Shown: piece by piece, positions 29,592 through 39,243 of the stretch
Layout: the number at the start of each line of letters is the position of its first letter
How positions within the stretch are numbered: position 1 is the stretch's first letter
Source: an uncultured OM43 clade bacterium
Lineage (GTDB): Bacteria > Pseudomonadota > Gammaproteobacteria > Burkholderiales > Methylophilaceae
Assembly (NCBI GenBank): GCA_902558495.1
Contig: CACEEB010000004.1
Span: 1-64,000, forward strand
DNA: 64,000 bases
Direction of reading: 5' to 3'
Notes under the pieces: generated by a model
What the model was told of the DNA's origin: nothing
Database searches by the model: none
Seen by the model: the letters and a program-made list of their open reading frames with translations, nothing else
Made by a program: the position numbers and the translations under genes

Positions 29592-30218
29592 TTATTTACC
29601 TCTCTCTTTAGTTATTGTTAAAAAAATATCAAAAAACATAGCTTCAGTCAGTCGTTTTGTTTGAGTATTGTATCGACTGCAATGATAACTATCATATAAA
29701 ATTAATCCATTTGGAAGAATATGTCGACTGCCATGAGAAAATTCATAGTTACTTCTCACCAAATGGAATGCCTTTAATATTGCATTATGAGCTATAGTCC
29801 CCAAAGCTAATATTATCGATCCAGCTTTCAGTTCACCTAGTTCATTTGCTAGGTATGTATTGCAATTATTTATTTCGCCGGTGGTTGGTTTATTTTCAGG
29901 TGGTAAACATTTCACAGCATTAGTGATTCGGCAATTAATCAGCTTCAAGTTATCTTTATGTATTGATTCGGGTTTATTTGAAAAGCCGTATTTATATAAT
30001 GCTTTGTAGAGCAGAATACCGGCATGATCGCCAGTAAAAGGTCTTCCTGTGTTATTGGCCCCATGCATACCGGGTGCAAGACCCACAATCAATAGAAATG
30101 GGGAGTTACTTCCAAAACTTGGGACAGGCTTGCAAAAATAGTGTGGATATTTTACCTTTGTTGAGGTTAGAAATTGCTCTAATCGGCTACATTTTTTACA
30201 ATTAGGATCATATCTCAT
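29592..30218 (-). CDS. Uracil-DNA glycosylase family protein (Fe-S type, UDG family 5-like)
   Basis: CxxC N-terminus, LIVGLAPGMHGANNTGRPFTGDHAG motif. Confidence 0.85.
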   Translation of the reverse strand: MRYDPNCKKCSRLEQFLTSTKVKYPHYFCKPVPSFGSNSPFLLIVGLAPGMHGANNTGRPFTGDHAGILLYKALYKYGFSNKPESIHKDNLKLINCRITNAVKCLPPENKPTTGEINNCNTYLANELGELKAGSIILALGTIAHNAILKAFHLVRSNYEFSHGSRHILPNGLILYDSYHCSRYNTQTKRLTEAMFFDIFLTITKERGK

Positions 30219-30226
30219 GATGTTAT

Positions 30227-32782
30227 TTAGCTAGCTGGATTAATTTCAATAACCTTCTTAGTTCTATAATCATCCATTAGATTAAAATTAAGATATTGAT
30301 ATATTTCCCCAGCATTTTGATTAATTTTGTCAGACATTAGGGATAAATATTCATCTTTGGTAGGGATATAACCTAATATGGAACAAAATGCAGCTAGCTC
30401 TGCTGATCCCAGGTACACTTGAGCATCTTTACCCATACGATTGTCAAAATTGCGTGTACTTGTCGAAAAAACATGCGCTTTATCTTTAACTCTAGCTTGA
30501 TTACCCATACATAAACTACATCCTGGTATTTCCGTTCTAGCGCCAGCTGATTCAAAAATTTTATAAACACCTTCTTTTTTTAATTGTGATTCATCCATTC
30601 TGGTTGGAGGTGCAATCCACAAAATAGATTCTGTTGATCCTAAACCTTCAATTACTTTTGCAGCAGCTCGATAATGACCAATATTAGTCATACAACTTCC
30701 AATGAAGACTTCGTCTATCTTATTCTTAGCAACCTCGGATAATGTTTTAATATTATCAGGATCATTGGGGCAAGCTATTAAAGGTTCAGTAATATTATCA
30801 AGATTAATATTGAGGGTATAAGCATATTGCGCATCAGCATCTGGCTCCAATAAAACAGGATCCTCAAGCCAATTCTTCATTTTATTTATTCTTCGCTCTA
30901 ATGTTCTAGTGTCTTTATAACCAGCCTCAATCATATGTTGAAGTAAAGTAATATTAGAATGCATAAATTCAATAATAGGGTCTTTATTTAATTTGATTGT
31001 GCACCCATTTGCGGATCTTTCTGCTGACGCATCTGAGAATTCAAATGCCTGCTCAACCTTAAGATCTGGAAGACCTTCGATCTCAAGTATCCGCCCGCTA
31101 AAAATATTTTTTTTCTTCTTACCGGTGGTTAATTCTCCTTCTTGAATAGCAAAATAAGGAATTGCATTTACTAAATCCCTTAAAGTAATCCCAGGTTGCA
31201 TAGTTCCCGAGAATTTAACTAGAACTGACTCGGGCATATCAAGAGGCATAATGCCAATTGCTGCTCCAAAAGCTACCAAACCTGATCCTGCAGGAAAAGA
31301 AATGCCTATTGGAAATCTAGTATGAGAATCCCCTCCTGTCCCAACTGTATCTGGAAGAATCATCCTGTTTAGCCATGAATGAATAACCCCATCCCCTGCC
31401 TTTAGGCTCACCCCACCTCTACTATTCATGAAGTCTGGAAGCGTGTGTTGAAGCTCAATATCTACCGGTTTTGGATATGCCGCTGTATGACAAAAGCTTT
31501 GCATAACAAGATCTGCATTAAAACCAAGACAAGCAAGTTCTTTTAATTCATCTCTAGTCATTGCTCCAGTAGTATCTTGAGAACCAACTGTAGTCATCTT
31601 AGGTTCGCAATAAACTCCAGGCTTTATTCCATCTACCCCACAAGCTTTACCGACAATTTTTTGAGCTAACGTATATCCCTTACCATCAAAATCATCTTGA
31701 TGGTTTGATGAAAGAAATATATCTGTTTGTTTCATACCCATTGTAGTTCGTGCTTTATCTGTAAGTCCTCGCCCAATTATAAGAGCAATTCTCCCCCCCG
31801 CTCTTAGTTCATCGAGTAACGTCGACGGACTGAGACTAAAATCACAAAGCTTACGATTATCTTTTAAAATGTTATGATTTTGTAAATCAATTCTTATCTG
31901 GTCGCCCATTATCAATTGAGATACGTCACATTCAATTGGAAGCGCTCCTGAATCTTCAGCTGTATTGAAAAAAATTGGTGCAATTTTATTACCTAAAACC
32001 ATACCACCAGAGTTTTTATTAGGGATAAAATTTATAGGATTTCCCATATGCCATTGCAATGAGTTTATTGCTGATTTTCTTGAGGATCCTGTTCCAACAA
32101 CATCTCCAACAAAAACTATTGGTAGTTTTTTTTCTTTTAATTTACTAATAATACTTAATGCTTCTGGCATTTTATTTTGCAACATGGATTTTGCATGCAA
32201 GGGTATATCTGCTCTTGACCAAGCTTCTTGAGCTGGAGAAAGATCATCTGTATTAACTTCACCTTCTACTCGAAATACGACAGCATCAATTACGTTAGGG
32301 ATATCATTCTTTTTGGTAAACCATTCTGCATCTGCCCATGCATTAATAAGTTGTGTAGCAAAAGTATTTCCAGCCTTATGTAACTCCTCAACATCATAAA
32401 ATGCATCAAATATTAAAGTGATTTTTGAAAGTGCTTTTACTGCCAAATCTGCATGTTTACCCTTTAAGAGCTCTACCAAGGCTTGCACGTTATAACCTCC
32501 CAGCATAGTTCCTAATAGTTCAATTGCTTGTTTAGGAGAAATGCTTGATAAAGCTAAATTTTCATTAGCAACATCATTCAAAAATGAAGCTTTTACAAAA
32601 GCTGCCTGATCTACCCCAGCAGGAACTCGTTCTGACAAAATAGTCAACAGTTCATGTTGATCATCGCGGTTTTGCTGCTTCAACAATTCAATCAGACTAG
32701 CAGTTTGCTCAGAATTTAATGGAAGAGGAGGTAAATCCTGTTTTTTTCTATCCATTACATGTTGTTTGTATTCTTCAAGCAT
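30227..32782 (-). CDS. acnB: Aconitate hydratase B
   Basis: 851 aa; MLEEYKQHVMDRKKQ..PPLPL start; SCMTNIGHYRAAAKVI; CSLCMGNQ. Confidence 0.96.
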   Translation of the reverse strand: MLEEYKQHVMDRKKQDLPPLPLNSEQTASLIELLKQQNRDDQHELLTILSERVPAGVDQAAFVKASFLNDVANENLALSSISPKQAIELLGTMLGGYNVQALVELLKGKHADLAVKALSKITLIFDAFYDVEELHKAGNTFATQLINAWADAEWFTKKNDIPNVIDAVVFRVEGEVNTDDLSPAQEAWSRADIPLHAKSMLQNKMPEALSIISKLKEKKLPIVFVGDVVGTGSSRKSAINSLQWHMGNPINFIPNKNSGGMVLGNKIAPIFFNTAEDSGALPIECDVSQLIMGDQIRIDLQNHNILKDNRKLCDFSLSPSTLLDELRAGGRIALIIGRGLTDKARTTMGMKQTDIFLSSNHQDDFDGKGYTLAQKIVGKACGVDGIKPGVYCEPKMTTVGSQDTTGAMTRDELKELACLGFNADLVMQSFCHTAAYPKPVDIELQHTLPDFMNSRGGVSLKAGDGVIHSWLNRMILPDTVGTGGDSHTRFPIGISFPAGSGLVAFGAAIGIMPLDMPESVLVKFSGTMQPGITLRDLVNAIPYFAIQEGELTTGKKKKNIFSGRILEIEGLPDLKVEQAFEFSDASAERSANGCTIKLNKDPIIEFMHSNITLLQHMIEAGYKDTRTLERRINKMKNWLEDPVLLEPDADAQYAYTLNINLDNITEPLIACPNDPDNIKTLSEVAKNKIDEVFIGSCMTNIGHYRAAAKVIEGLGSTESILWIAPPTRMDESQLKKEGVYKIFESAGARTEIPGCSLCMGNQARVKDKAHVFSTSTRNFDNRMGKDAQVYLGSAELAAFCSILGYIPTKDEYLSLMSDKINQNAGEIYQYLNFNLMDDYRTKKVIEINPAS

Positions 32783-32907
32783 TAAGATATCCTAATATTT
32801 TTGGAGTGGTTCAGGGTATGTGCGCTATTTTAAAGTAAAAAATATGTTTTCCCAAATTGAGTACCTACCTAATATTTTAATTAAGAGTTAAATTAGTTTT
32901 ATGTTTT

Positions 32908-32920
32908 TTAGGGTAAAATA
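32908..32920 (+). promoter_or_regulatory. Candidate promoter element TTAGGGTAAAATA upstream of purB
   Basis: TAAAAT -10-like box 28 nt before ATG; the identical 13-mer occurs upstream of dapD. Confidence 0.4.
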
Positions 32921-32947
32921 GACTCTTAAGAGGAAATAAAGCTAAAT

Positions 32948-34315
32948 ATGACATTTTCACTAAATGCAATCTCACCAATCGATGGCAGATACTCTGCAAA
33001 AGCTGACAAATTAAGACCTATATTCAGTGAATATGGGCTAATAAAACATCGAGTTACAATTGAAATTCTTTGGTTAATCGCGTTAAGCAAAAATAGTAAA
33101 ATAACAGAGGTTCCTCGCTTCTCTGAATCAACATTAAAGACTCTACATAATATTATTTTATCTTTTTCAGATAAAGACGCTCAAGCAATTAAAGATATAG
33201 AAAAAACTACTAATCATGACGTAAAAGCTGTCGAATACTGGCTTAAAAAGACGCTTGCAAATAATAAAGATGTGCATGCAGTTTCAGAATTTATTCACTT
33301 TGGGTGCACTTCTGAAGATATTAACAATCTCTCCTACGCTTTAATGCTAAAAGATGGGGTAAACAACGTTATATTGCCCGAAATTATTAAACTGCAAAAA
33401 AAGCTCAATGATTATGCTATTAAATATGCAGACATAACAATGATTGCTCGAACACATGGGCAAACAGCAAGTCCGACAACGCTTGGTAAAGAATTTGCGA
33501 ATGTTAGTCACAGGATGAATCGACAAATAGCTACTCTAAAAAATCAATCGTATCTTGGAAAAATGAATGGGGCTGTCGGAAACTTTAATGCTCATCTTTC
33601 TGCATACCCTCAAATAGATTGGAGTACATTCTCGAAATCTTTTGTTGAATCATTAGATCTGGAATATAATGAATTTACTACACAAATAGAACCCCATGAT
33701 TTCATTGCAGAAATTTTCCATAACCTTTTTCGAATACACAATATATTAATTGATTTCAATAGAGATATATGGAGTTATATATCACTAGGTTACTTCTCGC
33801 AAAATACGGTTAAAAATGAAGTAGGATCCTCCACCATGCCTCATAAAGTAAACCCGATAGATTTTGAAAATTCTGAAGGTAATTTGGGTTTGTCTAATGC
33901 TCTTTTAGATCACCTTGCATCAAAACTTCCAATATCAAGATGGCAAAGAGACCTCACCGATTCAACAGTACTTAGAAATATTGGTCTTGCCATGGCCTAT
34001 GGTTTCATTGCATACGAGTCTTGCTTAAAAGGCCTCAATAAAATAGTTGTTAATAAAGATAGGATCCATCAAGACCTGGATAATGCCTGGGAAGTTCTGG
34101 CAGAACCAATTCAAACAGTCATGAGAAAAAATGGTATTGAAAATCCATATGAAAAACTCAAAGAACTGACTCGAGGTAGCCAACATATAACAAAAGAAGC
34201 TTTACATGAGTTTATAACTAAATTAAATTTAAATGCCGAAGAAAAAACATATCTTTTAAATCTCTCTCCGCATAATTACATAGGGATTGCTTCTATCTTA
34301 GCTAAAAAGTCATAA
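32948..34315 (+). CDS. purB: Adenylosuccinate lyase
   Basis: SPIDGRYSAK start and GSSTMPHKVNPIDFENSEGN signature. Confidence 0.97.
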   Translation: MTFSLNAISPIDGRYSAKADKLRPIFSEYGLIKHRVTIEILWLIALSKNSKITEVPRFSESTLKTLHNIILSFSDKDAQAIKDIEKTTNHDVKAVEYWLKKTLANNKDVHAVSEFIHFGCTSEDINNLSYALMLKDGVNNVILPEIIKLQKKLNDYAIKYADITMIARTHGQTASPTTLGKEFANVSHRMNRQIATLKNQSYLGKMNGAVGNFNAHLSAYPQIDWSTFSKSFVESLDLEYNEFTTQIEPHDFIAEIFHNLFRIHNILIDFNRDIWSYISLGYFSQNTVKNEVGSSTMPHKVNPIDFENSEGNLGLSNALLDHLASKLPISRWQRDLTDSTVLRNIGLAMAYGFIAYESCLKGLNKIVVNKDRIHQDLDNAWEVLAEPIQTVMRKNGIENPYEKLKELTRGSQHITKEALHEFITKLNLNAEEKTYLLNLSPHNYIGIASILAKKS

Positions 34316-34911
34316 TGCAAGAAATTCTCGTTTTATATTATTCAAAAAATGGTTCGATAAAGGAAATGGCGAAGAATATTGCCCGCGGAGTTAACTCTAT
34401 AGATGGCGTAAATGCTAACCTTAGGACAGTCCCCAAGGTCTCGAAAAAAACTGAAGCGACAGAAAATACTATTCCGAACCAAGGGGATATATATGCTAAT
34501 TTATCGGATCTTGAAAATTGTGACGGATTGATTTTGGGAAGCCCTACACAATTTGGAAATATGTCAGCCTCATTAAAATTTTTTCTCGAATCTGCGTCAC
34601 CTTTGTGGTTGAACGGCTCATTAGAAAATAAGCCTGCTTCTGTTTTTACTGCATCCGGTTCAATGCATGGTGGTAATGAAGCAACATTACTTAGTATGCA
34701 GCTTCCTCTTTTACATCTTGGCATGATATTAGTGGGGGTACCCTATTCAGTGCCATCATTATCAAAAACCCTATCAGGCGGCACCCCTTATGGGGCCAGT
34801 CATGTTAGTGGAGAGAATCATCAAAATAGTATTACGGATGATGAAAAAAAAATATGTTTTGCGCAAGGTGAACGTATGGCTTTGATAGTAAAAAAACTAA
34901 GTGGTAGTTAA
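34315..34911 (+). CDS. NAD(P)H:quinone oxidoreductase, WrbA-type flavodoxin-like
   Basis: YYSKNGSIKEMAKNIARG; GSPTQFGNMSASLKFFLES. Confidence 0.9.
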   Translation: MQEILVLYYSKNGSIKEMAKNIARGVNSIDGVNANLRTVPKVSKKTEATENTIPNQGDIYANLSDLENCDGLILGSPTQFGNMSASLKFFLESASPLWLNGSLENKPASVFTASGSMHGGNEATLLSMQLPLLHLGMILVGVPYSVPSLSKTLSGGTPYGASHVSGENHQNSITDDEKKICFAQGERMALIVKKLSGS

Positions 34912-35233
34912 ACTTTTTTACATTTCTGCTATTAGTCTTATTGGACTCATCATGCTTAACTTAGTATGGGAAATTTTTTTCAATCCTTGGAGTCCCACTG
35001 GCTCATGGATGGTAATAAAGTCAATTATTCTTCTTATTCCGCTAGTAGGTATTCTTAAAAAAAATAGGAGAACTTTTCAATGGTCAAGTATGATAATTCT
35101 TTTATTTTTTGTCGAAGGTGTAGTAAGATTTTATACTGAATCAGGTTACTCCGAACAGTTTGCATTTGGTCAAATATTGCTCTCACTAACTTTTTTTCTA
35201 TCCTCAATTTATTATTGTAAATACACGCGTTAA
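34901..35233 (+). CDS. DUF2069-like membrane protein
   Basis: Four hydrophobic segments; position after wrbA-type gene; family call from general pattern. Confidence 0.65.
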   Translation: MVVKLFYISAISLIGLIMLNLVWEIFFNPWSPTGSWMVIKSIILLIPLVGILKKNRRTFQWSSMIILLFFVEGVVRFYTESGYSEQFAFGQILLSLTFFLSSIYYCKYTR

Positions 35234-35234
35234 T

Positions 35235-35975
35235 ATGAAAATTTTAGTCTCAAATGATGATGGTTATTTTGCACCTGGTCTTAAATTATTAGTTGAAAAT
35301 CTTAAAAAAAATTATCAAGTTACCGTAGTGGCGCCCGATAGGAATCGAAGTGGCTCAAGCAGCTCATTAACTTTAGATAAGCCACTTACCGTTGAAAAGA
35401 TTGATGAGGAAACTTATGTTGTAGACGGAACACCTGCTGATTCAGTTCATCTGGCATTAACTGGTCTATTAACATTTAAACCAGATATGGTAATCTCTGG
35501 AATAAATGATGGAGCTAATTTAGGTGATGACACCATATACTCTGGAACTGTTGCGGCCGCCATAGAGGGTTTTACTGTTGGTATCCCATCACTTGCTGTA
35601 TCAATTGCACATCATAACCCTCAAAACTTTCAAACTGCGGCAAATGTAGTTCTTGACTTAATCAAACGTGTAAGTGCTAAAAAAAATGATAAGGCACCAT
35701 TGTTAAATATTAATGTCCCAGATATTCCTTTCAATAAACTTCAAGGACTTTCAATAACAAGATTAGGTAAAAGAAAGCAAGCAGAACCAGTTATCAGTGA
35801 TTTTTCACCCAAAGGTCACAAAATTTATTGGGTTGGTGCCGCAGGTGATGCACATGATTGTGGGGAAGGAACTGATTTTTTTGCAGTTGATAAAAATTAT
35901 GTTTCAATAACACCTATTCAAATTGATTTAACTGATCACAAACAAATAAACCAAATGAATGAGTGGATTAAATGA
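35235..35975 (+). CDS. surE: 5'/3'-nucleotidase SurE
   Basis: MKILVSNDDGYFAPGL; VVAPDRNRSGSSSSLTL; SGINDGANLGDDTIYSGTVAAA. Confidence 0.97.
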   Translation: MKILVSNDDGYFAPGLKLLVENLKKNYQVTVVAPDRNRSGSSSSLTLDKPLTVEKIDEETYVVDGTPADSVHLALTGLLTFKPDMVISGINDGANLGDDTIYSGTVAAAIEGFTVGIPSLAVSIAHHNPQNFQTAANVVLDLIKRVSAKKNDKAPLLNINVPDIPFNKLQGLSITRLGKRKQAEPVISDFSPKGHKIYWVGAAGDAHDCGEGTDFFAVDKNYVSITPIQIDLTDHKQINQMNEWIK

Positions 35976-36865
35976 GAATATTTTTTATATCTTTCCTTGC
36001 CCTTTTTCTCTTCAGCTGTGCATCAAAAATGCCTGCTCCTGTTGAAGGAAAGGCATACGAAAACAAAAAAACTGAAAGCGTCAAAAAACCAAAAAAGAAA
36101 CAAAAATGTCCTGATGTATATAAATTAAAAAAAGGGGAAACACTTTTTAGTATCAGTATTAAATGTGGATATAACTACAAAGATGTTGCCAAGGCAAATG
36201 GCTTAAAGCGTCCTTATAAATTAAAAGCGGGAGATGAAATTAGATTTGATTTAATGAGACAAGAAAAAGTTAAAGAAGTAGAAGAAGTAATTTCTGAAAC
36301 AATTGAAACTATTCCTTTAAATCAAGAGACCGAGACTATTCCTCTTGAAGAGGACTTAACTAAAATTCAAACCGAAGAGTTCAAAGGTTATGGAACACCT
36401 ACTTTAATCAATGAGCCAAAAGTTTTTCGTGAAATTTATTCCAAAAAAACTTTAAAGGAAACCAATAAGATTGTAAAAGCAAAAACAAAAGCAGAAAAAA
36501 CCTGGTCATGGCCCACAGATGGTTCAATAGATAAACCTTTTGATAGCAATAGTACAACTAAAGGTATAAATATCTTGGGAAATTTTGGTCAGGAAATTAA
36601 AGCAGTTTCTAAAGGAAAGGTTATATATGTAGGAGAAGATTTACAGGGCTATGGAAAACTAATAATCATTAAACATGATCATGATCTACTAAGTGTTTAT
36701 GGGCATAATGAGGAAATATTTGTCAAAGAAGGGCAGTCAGTAGAGGCATTAGAAGCTATTAGCACTATGGGCAGTTCAGGAACGGATAACGTTAAACTTT
36801 ATTTTGAGATAAGGAAAGGAGGTCAATCCGTAAACCCCCTTTCTTACATTCAAAAAACTGATTAA
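35972..36865 (+). CDS. nlpD: LysM/M23 peptidase-domain lipoprotein (NlpD-like murein hydrolase activator)
   Basis: Lipobox LFSC, LysM (YKLKKGETLFSISIKCGYNYKDVAKANGL) and LytM domain. Confidence 0.88.
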   Translation: MRIFFISFLALFLFSCASKMPAPVEGKAYENKKTESVKKPKKKQKCPDVYKLKKGETLFSISIKCGYNYKDVAKANGLKRPYKLKAGDEIRFDLMRQEKVKEVEEVISETIETIPLNQETETIPLEEDLTKIQTEEFKGYGTPTLINEPKVFREIYSKKTLKETNKIVKAKTKAEKTWSWPTDGSIDKPFDSNSTTKGINILGNFGQEIKAVSKGKVIYVGEDLQGYGKLIIIKHDHDLLSVYGHNEEIFVKEGQSVEALEAISTMGSSGTDNVKLYFEIRKGGQSVNPLSYIQKTD

Positions 36866-37239
36866 TGTAATTCGTTATTGTCTTCTTTCTTGTAATAATC
36901 ATGCACAGTAGACATATCGTAATCTCTCGCCCACTTGATTATTTCATCGAAAGCAGGTGCTCCAATTTCTCCAACTTGCGCATGGATACCAGCTTTTTCT
37001 CTAATAACCAATAATCCTGGGATTTTTTCTACTTGAAAATATTCACTAATTTCAGGGTCCTTTTCAGTATCAACCATACCGAAAATAATATCAGTATTTT
37101 TTTTCGCTGCAGCCTCAAAAACTGGTGTGAATGCAACACATGGATCGCACCATGGTGCCCAAAAATCAACAATCACAAATGGATTTTCTTCAATAGTTTT
37201 TTTAAAATTATCTTTTGTTAATGTAACTAGATTAGTCAT
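36862..37239 (-). CDS. Thioredoxin family protein (start MTNLVTLTKDNF at 37239)
   Basis: DFWAPWCDPC active site. Confidence 0.9.
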   Translation of the reverse strand: MTNLVTLTKDNFKKTIEENPFVIVDFWAPWCDPCVAFTPVFEAAAKKNTDIIFGMVDTEKDPEISEYFQVEKIPGLLVIREKAGIHAQVGEIGAPAFDEIIKWARDYDMSTVHDYYKKEDNNELH

Positions 37240-37247
37240 TTTTTTCC

Positions 37248-37835
37248 TTATTTTTTCCAAGTATTAATATTATAAACCTCTTCTAACGGTTTTCTATTTC
37301 TTACTGCTACTTCTCTTTCCTTTTGTGATTGATTCATCTTGGATTGATCCAATACACTTCCAACAGCAATAAAAGAAAGTATCTCAAATTCATCTGGTAT
37401 CTCCGCCAATTCTTTTGCTTTTTGTATGTCAAATCCACCCATCTGATGTGCGCTTAAATTCATACTGGAAGCCTGCAGACAAATATTTTCAGAGGCAGCG
37501 CCTGTATCATATTGATGAAATCGATTAGGCTCTCCATTATGATTAAAATTCTTATTAGCACATACTAAAATTAGTATCGAGGCATCCATAGCCCAATCCT
37601 GATTACCTACAGACAGGCAATTCAGAGCAGCTGAAAAAGCTGTAGCATCTTGTTTATTAAATAATATGTATTTCCATGGCTGGTCACCATAGCATGATGG
37701 AGCCCAACGTGCAGCTTCAAATAATGCTTTTATAATTTCATCATCTATTAAAAAATCGGGGTCAAACGCTCTAGGACTCCATCGACTAGCAATTAATTCA
37801 TCTATTTTAACTCCTGTAATTGCAGGTTTTTTCAT
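37248..37835 (-). CDS. Nitroreductase family protein
   Basis: SRWSPRAFDP, ARWAPSCYGDQPWKYI nitroreductase motifs. Confidence 0.9.
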   Translation of the reverse strand: MKKPAITGVKIDELIASRWSPRAFDPDFLIDDEIIKALFEAARWAPSCYGDQPWKYILFNKQDATAFSAALNCLSVGNQDWAMDASILILVCANKNFNHNGEPNRFHQYDTGAASENICLQASSMNLSAHQMGGFDIQKAKELAEIPDEFEILSFIAVGSVLDQSKMNQSQKEREVAVRNRKPLEEVYNINTWKK

Positions 37836-37954
37836 AAAACTCCCTTATGTATTTTTATAAAAAAAATAAATACGTATTTACTAGAGTGCTATTGTTACCC
37901 ATAATTCAATTTTTGCGTATTATTTATCAAAATTATTTATTTTTAAACACCATT

Positions 37955-38455
37955 ATGGATTCAGAAAAGATTAAATATTATATGCAGGTTGCATTAGCTT
38001 ATGCAAAAAAAGCTCATGCTATGGATGAGGTCCCAGTAGGTGCAATTATTATTAAGAATAATAAAATTATTGCAGGAGCGCATAATCAACTTATCAATAA
38101 TTCAGATCCTACTGGTCACGCTGAAATAATTGCAATAAGGGAGGCTGCAAGGATAATTGGCAATTACAGACTAGTGGGTTGTCACATGTTTGTAACATTG
38201 GAGCCATGCCTAATGTGTCTCGGGGCTATATTTAATGCAAGAATAAATAGCCTGTTTTTTGGAGCTTATGATAAAAAAACTGGTGCTTGTGAGAGCGTTT
38301 TACCCTTAGCAAGTAACAAACTTATAAATCACCATTGCGCTGTTCAAGGAGGAGTGTTGGAGAAAGAAACGAAAGCTTTATTACAAGAATTCTTTAAGGA
38401 AAAAAGACAAAAAAAACCGCTACCAGAAGATAGCGGTTTTTTGGAATGTAAATAA
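37955..38455 (+). CDS. tadA: tRNA adenosine(34) deaminase (likely start MDSEKIKYYMQVAL)
   Basis: GHAEIIAIREAA and EPCLMCLGAI zinc motifs; ORF-track start at 37847 adds an unlikely 36-aa extension. Confidence 0.93.
   Translation: MDSEKIKYYMQVALAYAKKAHAMDEVPVGAIIIKNNKIIAGAHNQLINNSDPTGHAEIIAIREAARIIGNYRLVGCHMFVTLEPCLMCLGAIFNARINSLFFGAYDKKTGACESVLPLASNKLINHHCAVQGGVLEKETKALLQEFFKEKRQKKPLPEDSGFLECK
38411..38442. terminator. Bidirectional Rho-independent terminator within 3' coding end of tadA
   Basis: aaaaaaccgcta-ccagaaga-tagcggtttttt, perfect 12-bp inverted repeat flanked by A/T tracts; between convergent tadA(+) and 38460-39155(-). Confidence 0.88.
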
Positions 38456-38459
38456 AACT

Positions 38460-39155
38460 TTAGTCCCTATTACCCATAAATGCCATCAATAAATGAAGCA
38501 AATTTACAAATAAATTGTAAATATTAAGGTATAGAGCAAGTGTTGCCATAATGTAATTTGTTTCTCCACCCCTCACAATTCTATTTACATCATACAAAAT
38601 AAAACCTGAAAAAATCATAACCGCAATAGCTGAAATCGCAAGTGATGCAGCAGGTACTTGAAATATCCAGTTAGCTAATGCAGCTAAAATTATCATAATG
38701 AGGCCAATCATAAGAAATTTACCCATGAAGGAAAAATCACGTTTTGCATTTGCTCCAATGCTTGCTAAGACTAGAAATATAGTTCCGGTACCGCCTGCAG
38801 CAAGACTTACAATTTGTCCACCATTACTAAAACTAAAAGCCATTTGGAGAATTGGTCCCAGTAAGAGACCCATTAGAAAGGTTAGTATCATAAGGAAGAC
38901 GACTCCAAGACTACTATTTCTATTTGCTCTAATTAAATAAAACATACCAAATAAGCTGGCAATCATAAGGATTGGAAACATAATCCCTAAACCAGCTGCC
39001 CAACCCCAATTCATTGCCATACCCATAACAGCACCAATTACAGTTGGAAACAGGGACACTCCGAGCAAAGCATATGTTTGACTGAGAACTTTATGTGTGG
39101 CTACGGATGTAGATTGTGTTTGAAAGCGTGAAACGTTATCAAAATTATTTTGCAT
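38460..39155 (-). CDS. Bax inhibitor-1/YccA family membrane protein
   Basis: Seven TM; C-terminal LYDVNRIVRGGETNYIMATLALYLNIYNLFVNLLHLL. Confidence 0.93.
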   Translation of the reverse strand: MQNNFDNVSRFQTQSTSVATHKVLSQTYALLGVSLFPTVIGAVMGMAMNWGWAAGLGIMFPILMIASLFGMFYLIRANRNSSLGVVFLMILTFLMGLLLGPILQMAFSFSNGGQIVSLAAGGTGTIFLVLASIGANAKRDFSFMGKFLMIGLIMIILAALANWIFQVPAASLAISAIAVMIFSGFILYDVNRIVRGGETNYIMATLALYLNIYNLFVNLLHLLMAFMGNRD

Positions 39156-39243
39156 AGGTCAAATAATCCTTAATTAAATTTATATACACTTATAGGATAA
39201 GGGTTGAAGCCGAAAGTTTCAAGTATTTACGTTGTAATATTCA

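Noticed and set aside
37847-37954. N-terminal 36-aa extension of tadA in the ORF track
   Set aside because: Hydrophobic, AT-rich extension upstream of a good ATG (37955) that matches the normal TadA N-terminus; probably the untranslated upstream region.
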